Under the pieces are notes generated by a model that saw only the letters and a program-made list of their open reading frames with translations, was not told the origin of the DNA and searched no databases. Shown one piece after another: positions 9,487 through 18,705 of a DNA stretch of 64,000 nt (positions within the stretch are counted from its first letter, which is position 1; each line of letters opens with the position of its first letter). Made by a program: the position numbers and the translations under genes. Source of the stretch: Planctomycetota bacterium (lineage in GTDB: Bacteria > Planctomycetota > UBA1135 > JACQFD01); the NCBI GenBank assembly GCA_016200225.1, contig JACQFD010000030.1:1-64000 (forward strand). Direction: 5' to 3'.

Positions 9487-9525
9487 GAATCCGACCGGCG
9501 CGAGCCGGCCGGATTCTTTTTTTTT
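9487..9525. terminator. Bidirectional terminator between convergent genes
   Basis: A long stem (GAATCCG-CCGGC paired with GCCGGC-CGGATTC, 9487-9516) has a T-run immediately 3' (to 9525) and an A-rich run 5'. It can terminate both the glycosyltransferase gene and, read in the opposite direction, the cytochrome gene that ends at 9546. Confidence 0.85.
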
Positions 9526-9545
9526 GTCAATGACGCGGGGGAACG

Positions 9546-11993
9546 TTAAGGTTGAATCACGATCTCGAGGCCGTTCGAACTGCTGAGGTGGCTCCACGAG
9601 GGAACGCACGGCCAGCCCCAGACGAACAGCGCCTGCGCATAATAATGATTGCCGACGAGCGCCGGATTATTAGGAATCTCCGCCGGCGCGAGCGCGTAGC
9701 CCGTTCCGTCGGAAACCATGTCGAATGCCCACGCTTCGTTCGCGGCGAAAAGGTCGACCCATAAGTTAATTCCAAGAAAGAACGGATCGTTGCCCGTTCC
9801 CTGCGAATCGGAAATGAGCGCGAGGCCGAGCGAAACCGGCGGCGCCTTCGTGCACGTCAATTCAAAATTAGCAGCGCCGATTTTGGGCGAAACGTTGGCG
9901 CGCAGATCGTGCGGTCCGGAGCATCCGGGAGTGCCATTTCCGAATTGTGTCAAACCGGCGGGCAGCGACGGTTTTGTAACATTGATCACGATCGTCGCGA
10001 GATTCGAGTCGGTGAAGCCGTCGAACGCCGCGAATGTAAATGAATCCGAGCCCGCGAATCCGGCGTCCGGATAATAAACAGCCTGGCTGCCCGAGAGCGC
10101 GACCGTGCCGTGCGACGCCTGCGAGACGATCCGGTACGTCAGCGGATTATTATTAATATCCGTCGCGGCGAGCGCGATCGGCAGCGACGTGTCGGACGTG
10201 GAATTGTAAGTATGTCCCTGCGCGACCGCCGGAGTGTTCGGCGACGCGTTGTCGCTTCCGGGGCCGTTGTGGCAACTGTAACAAGTCACGGTGAATCCGC
10301 GCCAGAAATTCTTCGTGCCGTACTTTGTCGCAATTGTACGATTCGCCTGCGAGCGCGAGAGCACCGTTCCCTTGGAATCGTTGCCATGGCAAAGGCGGCA
10401 TTGGGCGCTGCCCTGTATTTCAACAATATCAGGATGGCCGTCGACGAACGACTGCCCCACCGGGTGCATTCCGTGCGGGCCGCCCGTCACCGTGCTCGGC
10501 GTGGTCGCGTGGCATGCGTTGCATTCGACGAGCATTCCGTCGTGCCCTTGGATCTGATTTGTGTAAATATTATCGTTCGCGTGCGAACTCGGGAATTCCG
10601 CGTGCGTCGATCCGTGGCACGCTTCGCATCGCAGTCCGCCGTGTCCTGTGGAAAATCGATATAACGAAAAACCGGGCGCGGGCGTGTCCGGATTTGTAGC
10701 AAACGTCGAATCGACCGCGACGCGATACTGGCCGTTCGTATCGAACGCGTTATTGTAAAGAATCTGTCCGTTGTTATGCGTCGCCGTGCCGGTGTGGCAA
10801 TTTTGACAATTCGGCTGATCGAGCCAGCCCGTGCGGTTCGCCGAACCGACGAACGACATGTTGCTGTGGCAGCTCTGGCATTGCATCGACATCGTGCCGT
10901 CGTGAGCGACGGCCTTTCCCATCGCCCCGCGCAGACATTTCGTCGTCGAGCCCGGATGGCAACGGTAGCATGCGGATCGATTATTAATATCATCCAGCGT
11001 GCCGCCGCCGATCGGATCGTAAACATTCGCGTGGAACGCGTGGACGGCCTGCGTGAGCGGTTGGATGCCGGCGATGCCGGTGCCGGGAAGCGCGTTCGAC
11101 GCGTGGCACGAGGCGCACAGGATCGCTTTGTGATCGACGGTCGCATATGCGTAAAGACCGTTCGGATTATAACCTTTCGTCGCGAGCGCCTGCGCGTAGA
11201 CCGGGTCGCCCGCCTGCTTGCTGTCGTGCAGTTTCAGTATATTTAAACGATAATCGATCACGGGATCCGGATCGAAAACCCAGCCGCCGCCCGGCTGCGC
11301 GTCGATGTTCACGCCGGAACTGTGGCATGAACTGCAATTCATTTCGTCGGATACGGGGAGGACGACGTCGGCGGTCGCGAGAATATTATTAGCGAGATCG
11401 CGCGCCGTGATGCGCATCATCGGATAATAATTCTTTTGTCCGGCGTCGTCGTACGGCGTGATCGGCACGCCCTCGGCGTTCCACCAGTTCCACGTCGGAT
11501 CGAACGGTATATTTTGCGCAATGTTCGCGGCGCCCGGCATCGCGAAACCCGCGAGTCCCGAGTCGAGCGGAAGCGACACGCCGAAGAACTCCGGCACGTG
11601 CTGCCAGAAGTTATCTTTACCGATCGACGATTTATTGATAGATCCCGTCGGATCGGCGATCGCTTCATAAGTTAATTTAACATTCGCGCCGCTTTTGATA
11701 AGTTTACTCCCTTGGATGAACTGCGCGTCGACGACGTTGTACGGCGGCAGAATGGAGAACACCGAAAAATCGCCGTCGGTGCAGTGCATGCCGAGATTGT
11801 TCCATGCAACCAGTCGGGTGCCCGGAACGGCCGATGGATTTCCGGCGGCGTTCAGTCCCAGCCGGTCAAACGCGAACGCGCCGAGGAATGTTAACAATCC
11901 AAGGCCGCCGAAGATTTTGGCGCCGGTCCGAAAGCGTAGCCCGCGGACACAATGCTTGATATTTGTCGAGGGATCGTGATCCATGTGTGGCAT
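9546..11993 (-). CDS. Nine-haem cytochrome c with Ig-like and planctomycete-type C-terminal domains
   Basis: 815 residues. An N-terminal membrane anchor or signal (~residues 25-45) is followed by nine CxxCH motifs (CSSCH, CASCH, CYRCH, CQSCH, CQNCH, CEACH, CNACH, CRLCH, CYSCH), so it should be an exported multihaem electron carrier. After the haem region come a cadherin/Ig-like beta-sandwich (~600-690, with the AGSDSFTF signature) and a C-terminal module containing IPNNPALVG. I associate that module with large secreted proteins of planctomycetes (from memory). GGTGA lies 6 nt before the ATG at 11993; a second ATG is three codons downstream. A role in extracellular or periplasmic electron transfer is inferred; no partner reductase is adjacent. 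Confidence 0.88.
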   Translation of the reverse strand: MPHMDHDPSTNIKHCVRGLRFRTGAKIFGGLGLLTFLGAFAFDRLGLNAAGNPSAVPGTRLVAWNNLGMHCTDGDFSVFSILPPYNVVDAQFIQGSKLIKSGANVKLTYEAIADPTGSINKSSIGKDNFWQHVPEFFGVSLPLDSGLAGFAMPGAANIAQNIPFDPTWNWWNAEGVPITPYDDAGQKNYYPMMRITARDLANNILATADVVLPVSDEMNCSSCHSSGVNIDAQPGGGWVFDPDPVIDYRLNILKLHDSKQAGDPVYAQALATKGYNPNGLYAYATVDHKAILCASCHASNALPGTGIAGIQPLTQAVHAFHANVYDPIGGGTLDDINNRSACYRCHPGSTTKCLRGAMGKAVAHDGTMSMQCQSCHSNMSFVGSANRTGWLDQPNCQNCHTGTATHNNGQILYNNAFDTNGQYRVAVDSTFATNPDTPAPGFSLYRFSTGHGGLRCEACHGSTHAEFPSSHANDNIYTNQIQGHDGMLVECNACHATTPSTVTGGPHGMHPVGQSFVDGHPDIVEIQGSAQCRLCHGNDSKGTVLSRSQANRTIATKYGTKNFWRGFTVTCYSCHNGPGSDNASPNTPAVAQGHTYNSTSDTSLPIALAATDINNNPLTYRIVSQASHGTVALSGSQAVYYPDAGFAGSDSFTFAAFDGFTDSNLATIVINVTKPSLPAGLTQFGNGTPGCSGPHDLRANVSPKIGAANFELTCTKAPPVSLGLALISDSQGTGNDPFFLGINLWVDLFAANEAWAFDMVSDGTGYALAPAEIPNNPALVGNHYYAQALFVWGWPCVPSWSHLSSSNGLEIVIQP

Positions 11994-12060
11994 GTTGATT
12001 CACCAGAGGGAAGAGACTGCCGGTTGATTCAATGTCCATACCAGCAGACAGCTATATAAC

Positions 12061-12074
12061 TATATGCGCATATA
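12061..12074. promoter_or_regulatory. 14-bp perfect palindrome upstream of the multihaem cytochrome
   Basis: TATATGCGCATATA is fully self-complementary and lies about 70 bp upstream of the cytochrome start codon in an AT-rich patch of a GC-rich region. This is a typical place for a regulator site or an extended -10 region. No regulator can be assigned. Confidence 0.35.
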
Positions 12075-12179
12075 CGCAACAACTGAGCCGGCATGTTCCC
12101 TGAAAATGAGTCGAACCCCCCTTCGCGGAACGAATGCGCCAGTCGGCGCGCGCCGGCCTGGCCGCCGAATCGCGATTTG

Positions 12180-13997
12180 TTACTGCGAAATCGCCGACTT
12201 TCGAAGAATGACCGAGTCGGGCTTTTGGCCGGTGAGCGCCATTTGCGCTTCGCGCGTCCACACCATGTCGAGCGCCTCTTCATATGTTTTACAAATCGCG
12301 AGGCGCCCTTCGCGGTTTTCGATGCCGGCGTTCGCGAGCACTCGGGCGGGCTGATCGCGCAGCCCCGTAATGACGACGAACGCCCCCCCTTTCCAAAGAC
12401 GGTTCAGCGCGGATTCGAGCGCGACGAGTCCCGTCACGTCCATCGTGGGCACCGATTCGATATTTAATATAACCGTTCGATTCTTCGAATTGACTTGCGA
12501 GAGCGCGCTCATGGCGCGCTGCGCGGCGCCGAAGAAAAGCGGTCCCGCGATTTCATAAATAACGACGCCCTTCGGCAATTGCTCCTTGTGCTCGTGGTGC
12601 TCGGCTTTTGTTAAACTCACTTCCGTCGACTCCGCCATGCGCTTCATAAACAAAAGCGCGGCGAATACGACGCCGAACGACACGGAGACGACCATGTCGA
12701 AAATAACAGTAAGAAAAAAGCAACTTAACAAAACGGCGACGTCGCTTTTCGGCGCGACTCGAACGATGTGAAAGAAGTGTTTCACTTCACTCATGTTCCA
12801 GGCGACGAGCATGAGCAATCCCGCGAGCGCCCCCATCGGCAGAAAACCGAGCCACGGCGCCAGTAATAATACGGCGATCAATACAAATATTCCGTGCCAG
12901 ATCGCGCAGATCGGCGAAACGGCTCCGGCGCGGACGCCGGTCGCCGTGCGGGCGATCGCGCCCGTCGCGGCGATGCCGCCGAAAAACGGCGCGACAATAT
13001 TACCGATCCCCTGCGCCATCAATTCGGCGTCGGGGCGGTGTTTGCGCGAAGTCATGCCGTCGGCGACGGATGCGGATAATAACGATTCGATCGCGCCGAG
13101 GAGCGCGATTGCGAACGCGCTCGGGAGCAGCGCGCGAAATGTAGCATAATCGAGCGCGAACGCCGCGCCGTCCGGCCCGTGCAGTTTCCAGGGCAGCATC
13201 GGCATCGGCGGCATTTGAGGTATTCCGGCGCGCGTCTCGCCGTCGATCGTATAGGAAAAACAATTGCCAATCGTCGCGACGCTAAAATTGCCGGTCGCCC
13301 GGCGCAGAATCTCGGCCGCGGCCGCGACGATCGCGAGCGCGAGCAACGGCGCGGGAATTTTGCGCGTCACTTTCGGTAATAATAACAAAAGCGCCAGCGT
13401 CGACCCTCCGACCGCGAAATCCTGCCAGTGAAGCCCGGGAAGCGCCGACGTGTATATTTGTATTTTCTCGAGAAAATGGCTCGAATCGTGTTCGACCTGC
13501 AGGCCGAGAAAATACTTCAATTGTCCTGTCGCGATCGTGACGCCGATGCCCGCCGTGAACCCGGTCATCACCGGATACGGTATGAATTCGATCGTTTTCC
13601 CCATTCGGAGAACGCCGATCGCGAACATGATGACGCCCGCCATCATTGTTGATAATAATAATCCGCCGAGCCCGAACTGCGCCGAAATGGGCGCGAGGAT
13701 CACTACAAATGCGGCCGTCGGCCCCGAGACTTGATACCGTGAGCCGCCGAGGACGGCGATCAGGATTCCGGCGATGATCGATGTGTAAAGTCCCTGCTGC
13801 GGCGGGACTCCCGAGGCGATCGCGAGCGCCATAGCGAGCGGTAATGCTACAATTCCGACGATCGTGCCCGCGAGTATGTCCGCGATGAATTCCTTGCGGC
13901 CGTATCCTTCGCGAAACGCCTCGCGCATCGCGGCCGCGGGCTCCGTGCGGAGAGTGCCGAGGAGCGTCGTCGGACCTTTTTGCTGATAACGCATCAT
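12180..13997 (-). CDS. SulP family anion transporter with STAS domain
   Basis: 605 residues. About 10-14 hydrophobic segments fill residues ~40-450, beginning with the SulP-type region that contains GLYTSIIAG and SGPTAAF. A cytoplasmic STAS domain (~480-595) follows, with the regulatory loop MDVTGL. SulP proteins import sulfate, bicarbonate or dicarboxylates; sequence inspection does not separate these. No carbonic anhydrase or sulfur-assimilation gene is next to it. The tandem ATG start at 13997/13994 has no clear ribosome site. Family confidence is high, substrate unknown. Confidence 0.92.
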   Translation of the reverse strand: MMRYQQKGPTTLLGTLRTEPAAAMREAFREGYGRKEFIADILAGTIVGIVALPLAMALAIASGVPPQQGLYTSIIAGILIAVLGGSRYQVSGPTAAFVVILAPISAQFGLGGLLLSTMMAGVIMFAIGVLRMGKTIEFIPYPVMTGFTAGIGVTIATGQLKYFLGLQVEHDSSHFLEKIQIYTSALPGLHWQDFAVGGSTLALLLLLPKVTRKIPAPLLALAIVAAAAEILRRATGNFSVATIGNCFSYTIDGETRAGIPQMPPMPMLPWKLHGPDGAAFALDYATFRALLPSAFAIALLGAIESLLSASVADGMTSRKHRPDAELMAQGIGNIVAPFFGGIAATGAIARTATGVRAGAVSPICAIWHGIFVLIAVLLLAPWLGFLPMGALAGLLMLVAWNMSEVKHFFHIVRVAPKSDVAVLLSCFFLTVIFDMVVSVSFGVVFAALLFMKRMAESTEVSLTKAEHHEHKEQLPKGVVIYEIAGPLFFGAAQRAMSALSQVNSKNRTVILNIESVPTMDVTGLVALESALNRLWKGGAFVVITGLRDQPARVLANAGIENREGRLAICKTYEEALDMVWTREAQMALTGQKPDSVILRKSAISQ

Positions 13998-14043
13998 GGG
14001 GTTGAACCGGCAAGTTTAGCGTGCCGCCACCCCCGAAAAAAAT

Positions 14044-15303
14044 TTAATACTTCAATTGTAGTATCGCGGCGATCCTCTGCGCGCGGTTTTTTGTGTTGTC
14101 CATCGAGTAAAACCACAAGTCTTCGATTTTCTCGCGAATGAACGCTTCGACTCCGGCGATCGCGGAATCGACCGCGTCGCGCAGCGCGGCATCGGGCTTT
14201 ACAAAGAGTCCATGGACGACCGCGCGGCGGGCGCCGTCGTATTCGAAAGCGCCCGCGAGCCGCCCGTCGACCACAATTGCATGGAAATGCAAACTTTCGA
14301 TCGTTTCGAGGGGCCGTTTGTCGCCGGACCAGCCTTCGAACGCCGAACGCCCCGCGTCCGGAGGAATCAACGGAGCGAGCGGACGGCGAAAATATACATA
14401 ATTATCGCGAAACGGCAGCAGCGCGACGCGGCCGCGGTCCGCGCTTCGTTTTTTTTGTAAATATTCAATTGCCGCCGCATCGCAATAATAAACTCCCTTC
14501 AGACCGTCGATCGAACGCGCTTCGAGTCTTAGTTTTTCCGCGATTTCCGCCGCGCGGCGGATGCCGATCCCCGCCCAATTCGCGAATTCGGCCGCCGTCG
14601 CGGGCGCGGCCCATGCGAAGAAACGCGCGGCGAGCGCCTTTTCCAGCGCGTCGGCGTCGCTTTTATAACTTTCTGAATTGTAAGGTTCGAGTTCGCGCGC
14701 TTTCCACGGCGCCAAAGTATATACAAATTGATCGGTGTCCAGACGCCGCGACGCGCCAACCCGCGCGGCGAGCCCGCGAAACTGCAATTCTTTCAGCGCG
14801 AACGTCAGCGTCGAACTTTCGCCAAGTTTCCGGCCCGCTTCGCCAAACGGCCGGGCGGCCCCCGCCCCGATCGCGGCCTTGATCGCCGCGATGTCGAGCG
14901 GTCCGCGCGCGAGCGTTTTTGTAATTTTATCGCAGAGCGCGTCGAGTTCTCTATCGGTAATATCCGTCGTTTTGAATAATTTACTCTTCCGATCCGCGTG
15001 AAAATCCATCCCGGCCGCGATGGCGAGGGCGGCATCCTCGCGCGCCACGAGCATCGTGCATCCGCGCGCCGACGGCACTTCGACGAGCGTGTTTTTTTCG
15101 TATATTTCATTTTCGAGCGCGTCGCGGCCCCGCGTCGAGGCAGCGGCGCGCGCGGCGATCGCGAGATAGGGCGCCGACGACCCCGCGGTGTTCATCCATC
15201 CCGCGTTCTTAATAATATCCGCCGGATTCTTACTGTTCGCCGACGCGAGTCCCTGCCGATGCCACCAGCAGTCGAGCGCGCTGTCGAGCGTAATCGTAGT
15301 CAT
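14044..15303 (-). CDS. Winged-helix DNA-binding protein, YcaQ/AlkX-like (HTH_42)
   Basis: About 419 residues, related to the winged-helix family that includes the DNA glycosylases AlkX/YcaQ and AlkZ, which unhook interstrand crosslinks or remove alkylated bases. The characteristic segment with alternating Ala/Trp (ARFFAWAAPATAAEFANWAG) lies near residue 220. I cannot confirm the catalytic QxQ/QxD-type motif, so glycosylase activity is uncertain. The start is ATG 15303, which overlaps the TGA of the upstream gene in an ATGA junction, so translation is probably coupled. It is the last gene of a four-gene minus-strand operon otherwise made of exported or carbohydrate-active proteins, an odd place for a DNA-repair protein. 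Confidence 0.72.
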   Translation of the reverse strand: MTTITLDSALDCWWHRQGLASANSKNPADIIKNAGWMNTAGSSAPYLAIAARAAASTRGRDALENEIYEKNTLVEVPSARGCTMLVAREDAALAIAAGMDFHADRKSKLFKTTDITDRELDALCDKITKTLARGPLDIAAIKAAIGAGAARPFGEAGRKLGESSTLTFALKELQFRGLAARVGASRRLDTDQFVYTLAPWKARELEPYNSESYKSDADALEKALAARFFAWAAPATAAEFANWAGIGIRRAAEIAEKLRLEARSIDGLKGVYYCDAAAIEYLQKKRSADRGRVALLPFRDNYVYFRRPLAPLIPPDAGRSAFEGWSGDKRPLETIESLHFHAIVVDGRLAGAFEYDGARRAVVHGLFVKPDAALRDAVDSAIAGVEAFIREKIEDLWFYSMDNTKNRAQRIAAILQLKY

Positions 15304-16589
15304 TTCGCGAAATCCTTCGATTGCACGACTCTCCAATTCAATTGTAGTCCTTCGCGCACGCCAACCGCGACTCGCGAGCCGTCGGCATCGATGCGCGGGC
15401 GGTCGATATAATCATATTCCGCGGCTTTGGCCGCGTCGCGGCCGTCGTCGCGAATATAAAGATTCCATTTCGCACCCGATTTCGCGCGCCAGACGAGGCG
15501 GTTTGTATTTCCCGCGAATCCTGGATCGGCGACGGCGTCGTACGGCCCGTACTCGTGCCCGCTCTCGATCACGAACCAGTTACCGCCTTCAATATTATAT
15601 TTAGCGAAACGGCCCACCGCGACGCCGGGATCGATTTTCCCGCCGCGGTTGGCCGAAAACGCGGCGCGATTTCCGTCCGCGGAAAATGTAAGATCGGCGA
15701 CCGCCTCGAACGGCGCGCCGAGATCTTTTTTCTTATGATCCGCGCCCTCGACGACGTAGTGAATCTTACCATTCTTCAGCGCGCGATACGCGAGCGACTT
15801 TCCGTCTTTTGTATATTGTGGCGACCCGCAGGAATCATAGCCTTCGCCGTATCGAATATATTCGCGATAAACGAGGGAATTCATTTTTCCCGAGGCGTCG
15901 GGCGAGAGAATCGCATAGGCGACTTCGCGTCCGTCGGGCGAAAATACAATATCGTCGATCGAGAATCCCGACGGGCCGCTTTTCTCGTTTCTTAATTTTC
16001 CGTCGATCATGACAAAACCCGAACCGCGCGACGCGTAGCCCCACGTCGCGACGTGTTTACCGTCGGGACTCCAGACGGGATAATCGAGGCCGAAGCCTTC
16101 TTTATAAACGTCGGTTTTCTTCGAACCATAATTAAAAATCCATGTGCCGCCGGTGTACGAACCGTCGTTCGCGATCGACGCGCCCGGATTACTCCAATAG
16201 GCCGCCTGTTTGCCGTCGCGCGAAAGGCCGACGAGACCGATCCAGTCGGACTCGGCGATTTTCTTAGTATCAAGATAAATTTTCCAATTCTCGTGCTTCG
16301 CATCGAGCCGCCGCCCGAGGCGCCACGCAACGACGTCCGCGTCCTCGGCCCATTCCGGCGCGTCGACGAATTCATACGATTCCATCGCTTTGTCCTGAAT
16401 CATCGGAAATAACTTTTTTCCCTCATGCAACACATAGGCCGCCTTTTTTCCGCTCGGCGAAAACACGGGCGTGCCTTCGAGCGCGCCTCGCGCCGGAATG
16501 GTACAAACTGGGTGTTCCGTAAATATATTATCGCCGCCGCCGGCGGCAATAATAGTTAATATGAACGATACGACGGCGGCGCGAATCAT
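15300..16589 (-). CDS. Exported WD40-like (PD40) beta-propeller protein
   Basis: 429 residues with a hydrophobic N-terminus (RAAVVSFILTIIAAGG) that looks like a signal peptide. Repeated blades of the TolB/dipeptidyl-peptidase type are evident: FSPSGKKAAYVL, LSRDGKQAAYWS, SPDGKHVATWG, SPDGREVAYAI, TKDGKSLAYRA, SADGNRAAFSA. This gives at least six blades. There is no peptidase domain and no catalytic triad, so it is probably a periplasmic binding or scaffold protein. It starts one base after the stop of the M28 peptidase gene and overlaps the next gene by four bases, so it belongs to one transcript with both. Confidence 0.8.
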   Translation of the reverse strand: MIRAAVVSFILTIIAAGGGDNIFTEHPVCTIPARGALEGTPVFSPSGKKAAYVLHEGKKLFPMIQDKAMESYEFVDAPEWAEDADVVAWRLGRRLDAKHENWKIYLDTKKIAESDWIGLVGLSRDGKQAAYWSNPGASIANDGSYTGGTWIFNYGSKKTDVYKEGFGLDYPVWSPDGKHVATWGYASRGSGFVMIDGKLRNEKSGPSGFSIDDIVFSPDGREVAYAILSPDASGKMNSLVYREYIRYGEGYDSCGSPQYTKDGKSLAYRALKNGKIHYVVEGADHKKKDLGAPFEAVADLTFSADGNRAAFSANRGGKIDPGVAVGRFAKYNIEGGNWFVIESGHEYGPYDAVADPGFAGNTNRLVWRAKSGAKWNLYIRDDGRDAAKAAEYDYIDRPRIDADGSRVAVGVREGLQLNWRVVQSKDFAK

Positions 16590-16590
16590 C

Positions 16591-18705
16591 CTATTCGAGC
16601 GTGATCAGCCCCGCTTTCGCGCAGGATTTTAGATATTCGAGGACTTGGCCGGTTGTAACATTTCCGTAATACCACGGACCCGCCGACCGCGCCTCTGCGG
16701 CGACGATGTTATAGATATCGAGGCCGTTGAGGTTCTTCCCGTGGCGCGCCGAAACATCGCAAAGACAAAGTATCTCGTGGGAGAGTAGGCGGTGCAGGCC
16801 CGCCGGAACCGTAGCTTTGCCGAGATTCGTTTGATAGTCTTTTACGGAACCGACACGCGCGGGTCTTAATTTTAACAACTCGTCCATTTCGGCGGTCGGG
16901 AGAGCTCGTTTGCTATTGTTCATGTTTTTCGCCGTCAGCGACGAGGCGTCGAATAGGGCGATCGCGACGATCGACGTCGGTTGCGTTTTTTCTGGAGAGT
17001 TTCCCGGAATGCTTTCATTTGCCAGTCGTTCACGCCATGTGGCCGACGAAACGTGCGCAAGCGCGTCCCGCAGAGCCTCCGGCTTGTCGGCAGGCGCTGC
17101 ATTGCCTATCATTTGTATTGCAATGGCCCGCGCCGTCCCGAGACGGCGAATTGCATGCGCGTCCAATAGAGTGGCCAACATATCCTTATCTTTATCATCA
17201 AATCCCGCCATCGCATAACCGATCGTCGCCGCCGCGAGCGCGTTTCGTTGTAATTGTGTCGGATCGATATTCCACAGATCGTCGTCGGTGCTGTGAATAT
17301 AATCATCGGGCCAGTTGGTAAATGTAAATCCGGGAATGCCGACCGGCGGCGCGACGAAACATTGATGATCCGTGTTCGCGTGATACGGCACGAAGCGCGC
17401 ATTGTAACGATGGCGCGTGCCGAGTTTCGATAACACCGGAAATGGATAGAACGGCACGCCCGATTGCAAACCGGCGAGTTGCGACGTGTTGCCGTCGACG
17501 AGGAATTGTACGACTTCCTCCGCGACATCTTGTAAATAATGCGCGCGCGACCACGGCAGTTCGGTAATATTCTGCACGCGCAGCGTGTCCTGCCCCTGAT
17601 TCGCGCCGACCATGTCCTGATTGATATTACAATAAATCGTTTTGATCACTTCAGGATGATCGGCGAATAATTTATCTTCGGACGCGATTTCGGTCGTCCA
17701 CCAGAATTTTAATGTTCGCCTCGGACGCGTGAGTTTGCCTTCGCGAATGCCCTTCGCGAGCGAGCGCGCGACCTCGAGGACGTTCGAACAACCGGAGCCG
17801 TCGTCGTTCGCGCTGAACCGCTCCTCCTGCAGATGGCCTGTATACAATACGCACGGCAGCGCGGGATCCGTTCCCGGAATGGTAGCTTCGACCATCACGA
17901 GCCAGCCGGGACCCATGTCGGCCTCGACGACGGCGCGCGCGCGAATTTTGTTATTTTTCATTTTCTGCGCGAACGCGACGCCGTTCCTGTGCGAAAGGTT
18001 AAATGCAAACGTTCCGGGCTTGCCGTCCTCGCTTTTTTCGGGAATCGACAGCCACCGCGTCTGGTCGGGATGCGCGAAGCCTTTCTCCGGATCGGGGCGT
18101 AACAATAATCCCGCGGCGCCGCGTTTCCAAACCGCCTCTTTCATAACGATCGGCGGCGCACCCCACGCGAATACAATCTTACCTTTCACGTCCTTTCCTT
18201 CATAATCGGCGTCCGCGACGCCCGCCCCCGCGTCGATCACTTCCGCGTCGACGTCGGCCGGACGGCTGCGGTCGAGAAGCGATAATTGTACGGATCCGAT
18301 ATCGCACAATTTCTCCGTCGATTCCGCGCCGTCTTTTGTAGTATATGTCGCCCAGAACTCGCCGCGCTTCGGCGTCCATTCCATGCCGTCGACGGGCGTT
18401 TTCGTTAATATTACATTTTCGAGGCCCATGGCTTTCGCCTGCTCTTCCGTATACTTCGCGGCGGCCATCAATCCCTCGCTCGCGAACGGGCGGTGATAAT
18501 GCGTATACCAGCGATCGTGCTCGAACGCCCGGTCGCCCGAGACTTCGCCCGTCAGAAACTCCGATTCGCTTTTTGTTAAGAATGGAAGTTTCGCCGCGGC
18601 CGCGGGCTGCGTGCCCGCCTGCGGAACCGCTGCAGGAACCGACGCCGCCGATGCGGCGCCGAGGAAACAAATACTAAGAATCCACGCTGTCGATGGAGTG
18701 CGCAT
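16591..18705 (-). CDS. Secreted M28-family metallopeptidase with PA-like insert
   Basis: 704 residues with a signal peptide (ILSICFLGAASAA). A PA-like domain covers residues ~135-265. The M28 zinc-peptidase core follows: His291 in TGHLQ, an Asp in the SANDDGSG segment (~301), Glu339 in TTEIASED, Asp364 in NINQDMVG, and a late His in YIHSTDDDLWNID. These match the co-catalytic two-zinc site of aminopeptidase-like M28 enzymes. An extra helical C-terminal region (~540-704) resembles the unusual 'DUF4910/M28-like' planctomycete proteins only loosely. Its start lies 32 bp inside the end of the upstream glycosidase gene, which implies an operon. It probably trims peptides in the periplasm or outside the cell. 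Confidence 0.85.
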   Translation of the reverse strand: MRTPSTAWILSICFLGAASAASVPAAVPQAGTQPAAAAKLPFLTKSESEFLTGEVSGDRAFEHDRWYTHYHRPFASEGLMAAAKYTEEQAKAMGLENVILTKTPVDGMEWTPKRGEFWATYTTKDGAESTEKLCDIGSVQLSLLDRSRPADVDAEVIDAGAGVADADYEGKDVKGKIVFAWGAPPIVMKEAVWKRGAAGLLLRPDPEKGFAHPDQTRWLSIPEKSEDGKPGTFAFNLSHRNGVAFAQKMKNNKIRARAVVEADMGPGWLVMVEATIPGTDPALPCVLYTGHLQEERFSANDDGSGCSNVLEVARSLAKGIREGKLTRPRRTLKFWWTTEIASEDKLFADHPEVIKTIYCNINQDMVGANQGQDTLRVQNITELPWSRAHYLQDVAEEVVQFLVDGNTSQLAGLQSGVPFYPFPVLSKLGTRHRYNARFVPYHANTDHQCFVAPPVGIPGFTFTNWPDDYIHSTDDDLWNIDPTQLQRNALAAATIGYAMAGFDDKDKDMLATLLDAHAIRRLGTARAIAIQMIGNAAPADKPEALRDALAHVSSATWRERLANESIPGNSPEKTQPTSIVAIALFDASSLTAKNMNNSKRALPTAEMDELLKLRPARVGSVKDYQTNLGKATVPAGLHRLLSHEILCLCDVSARHGKNLNGLDIYNIVAAEARSAGPWYYGNVTTGQVLEYLKSCAKAGLITLE

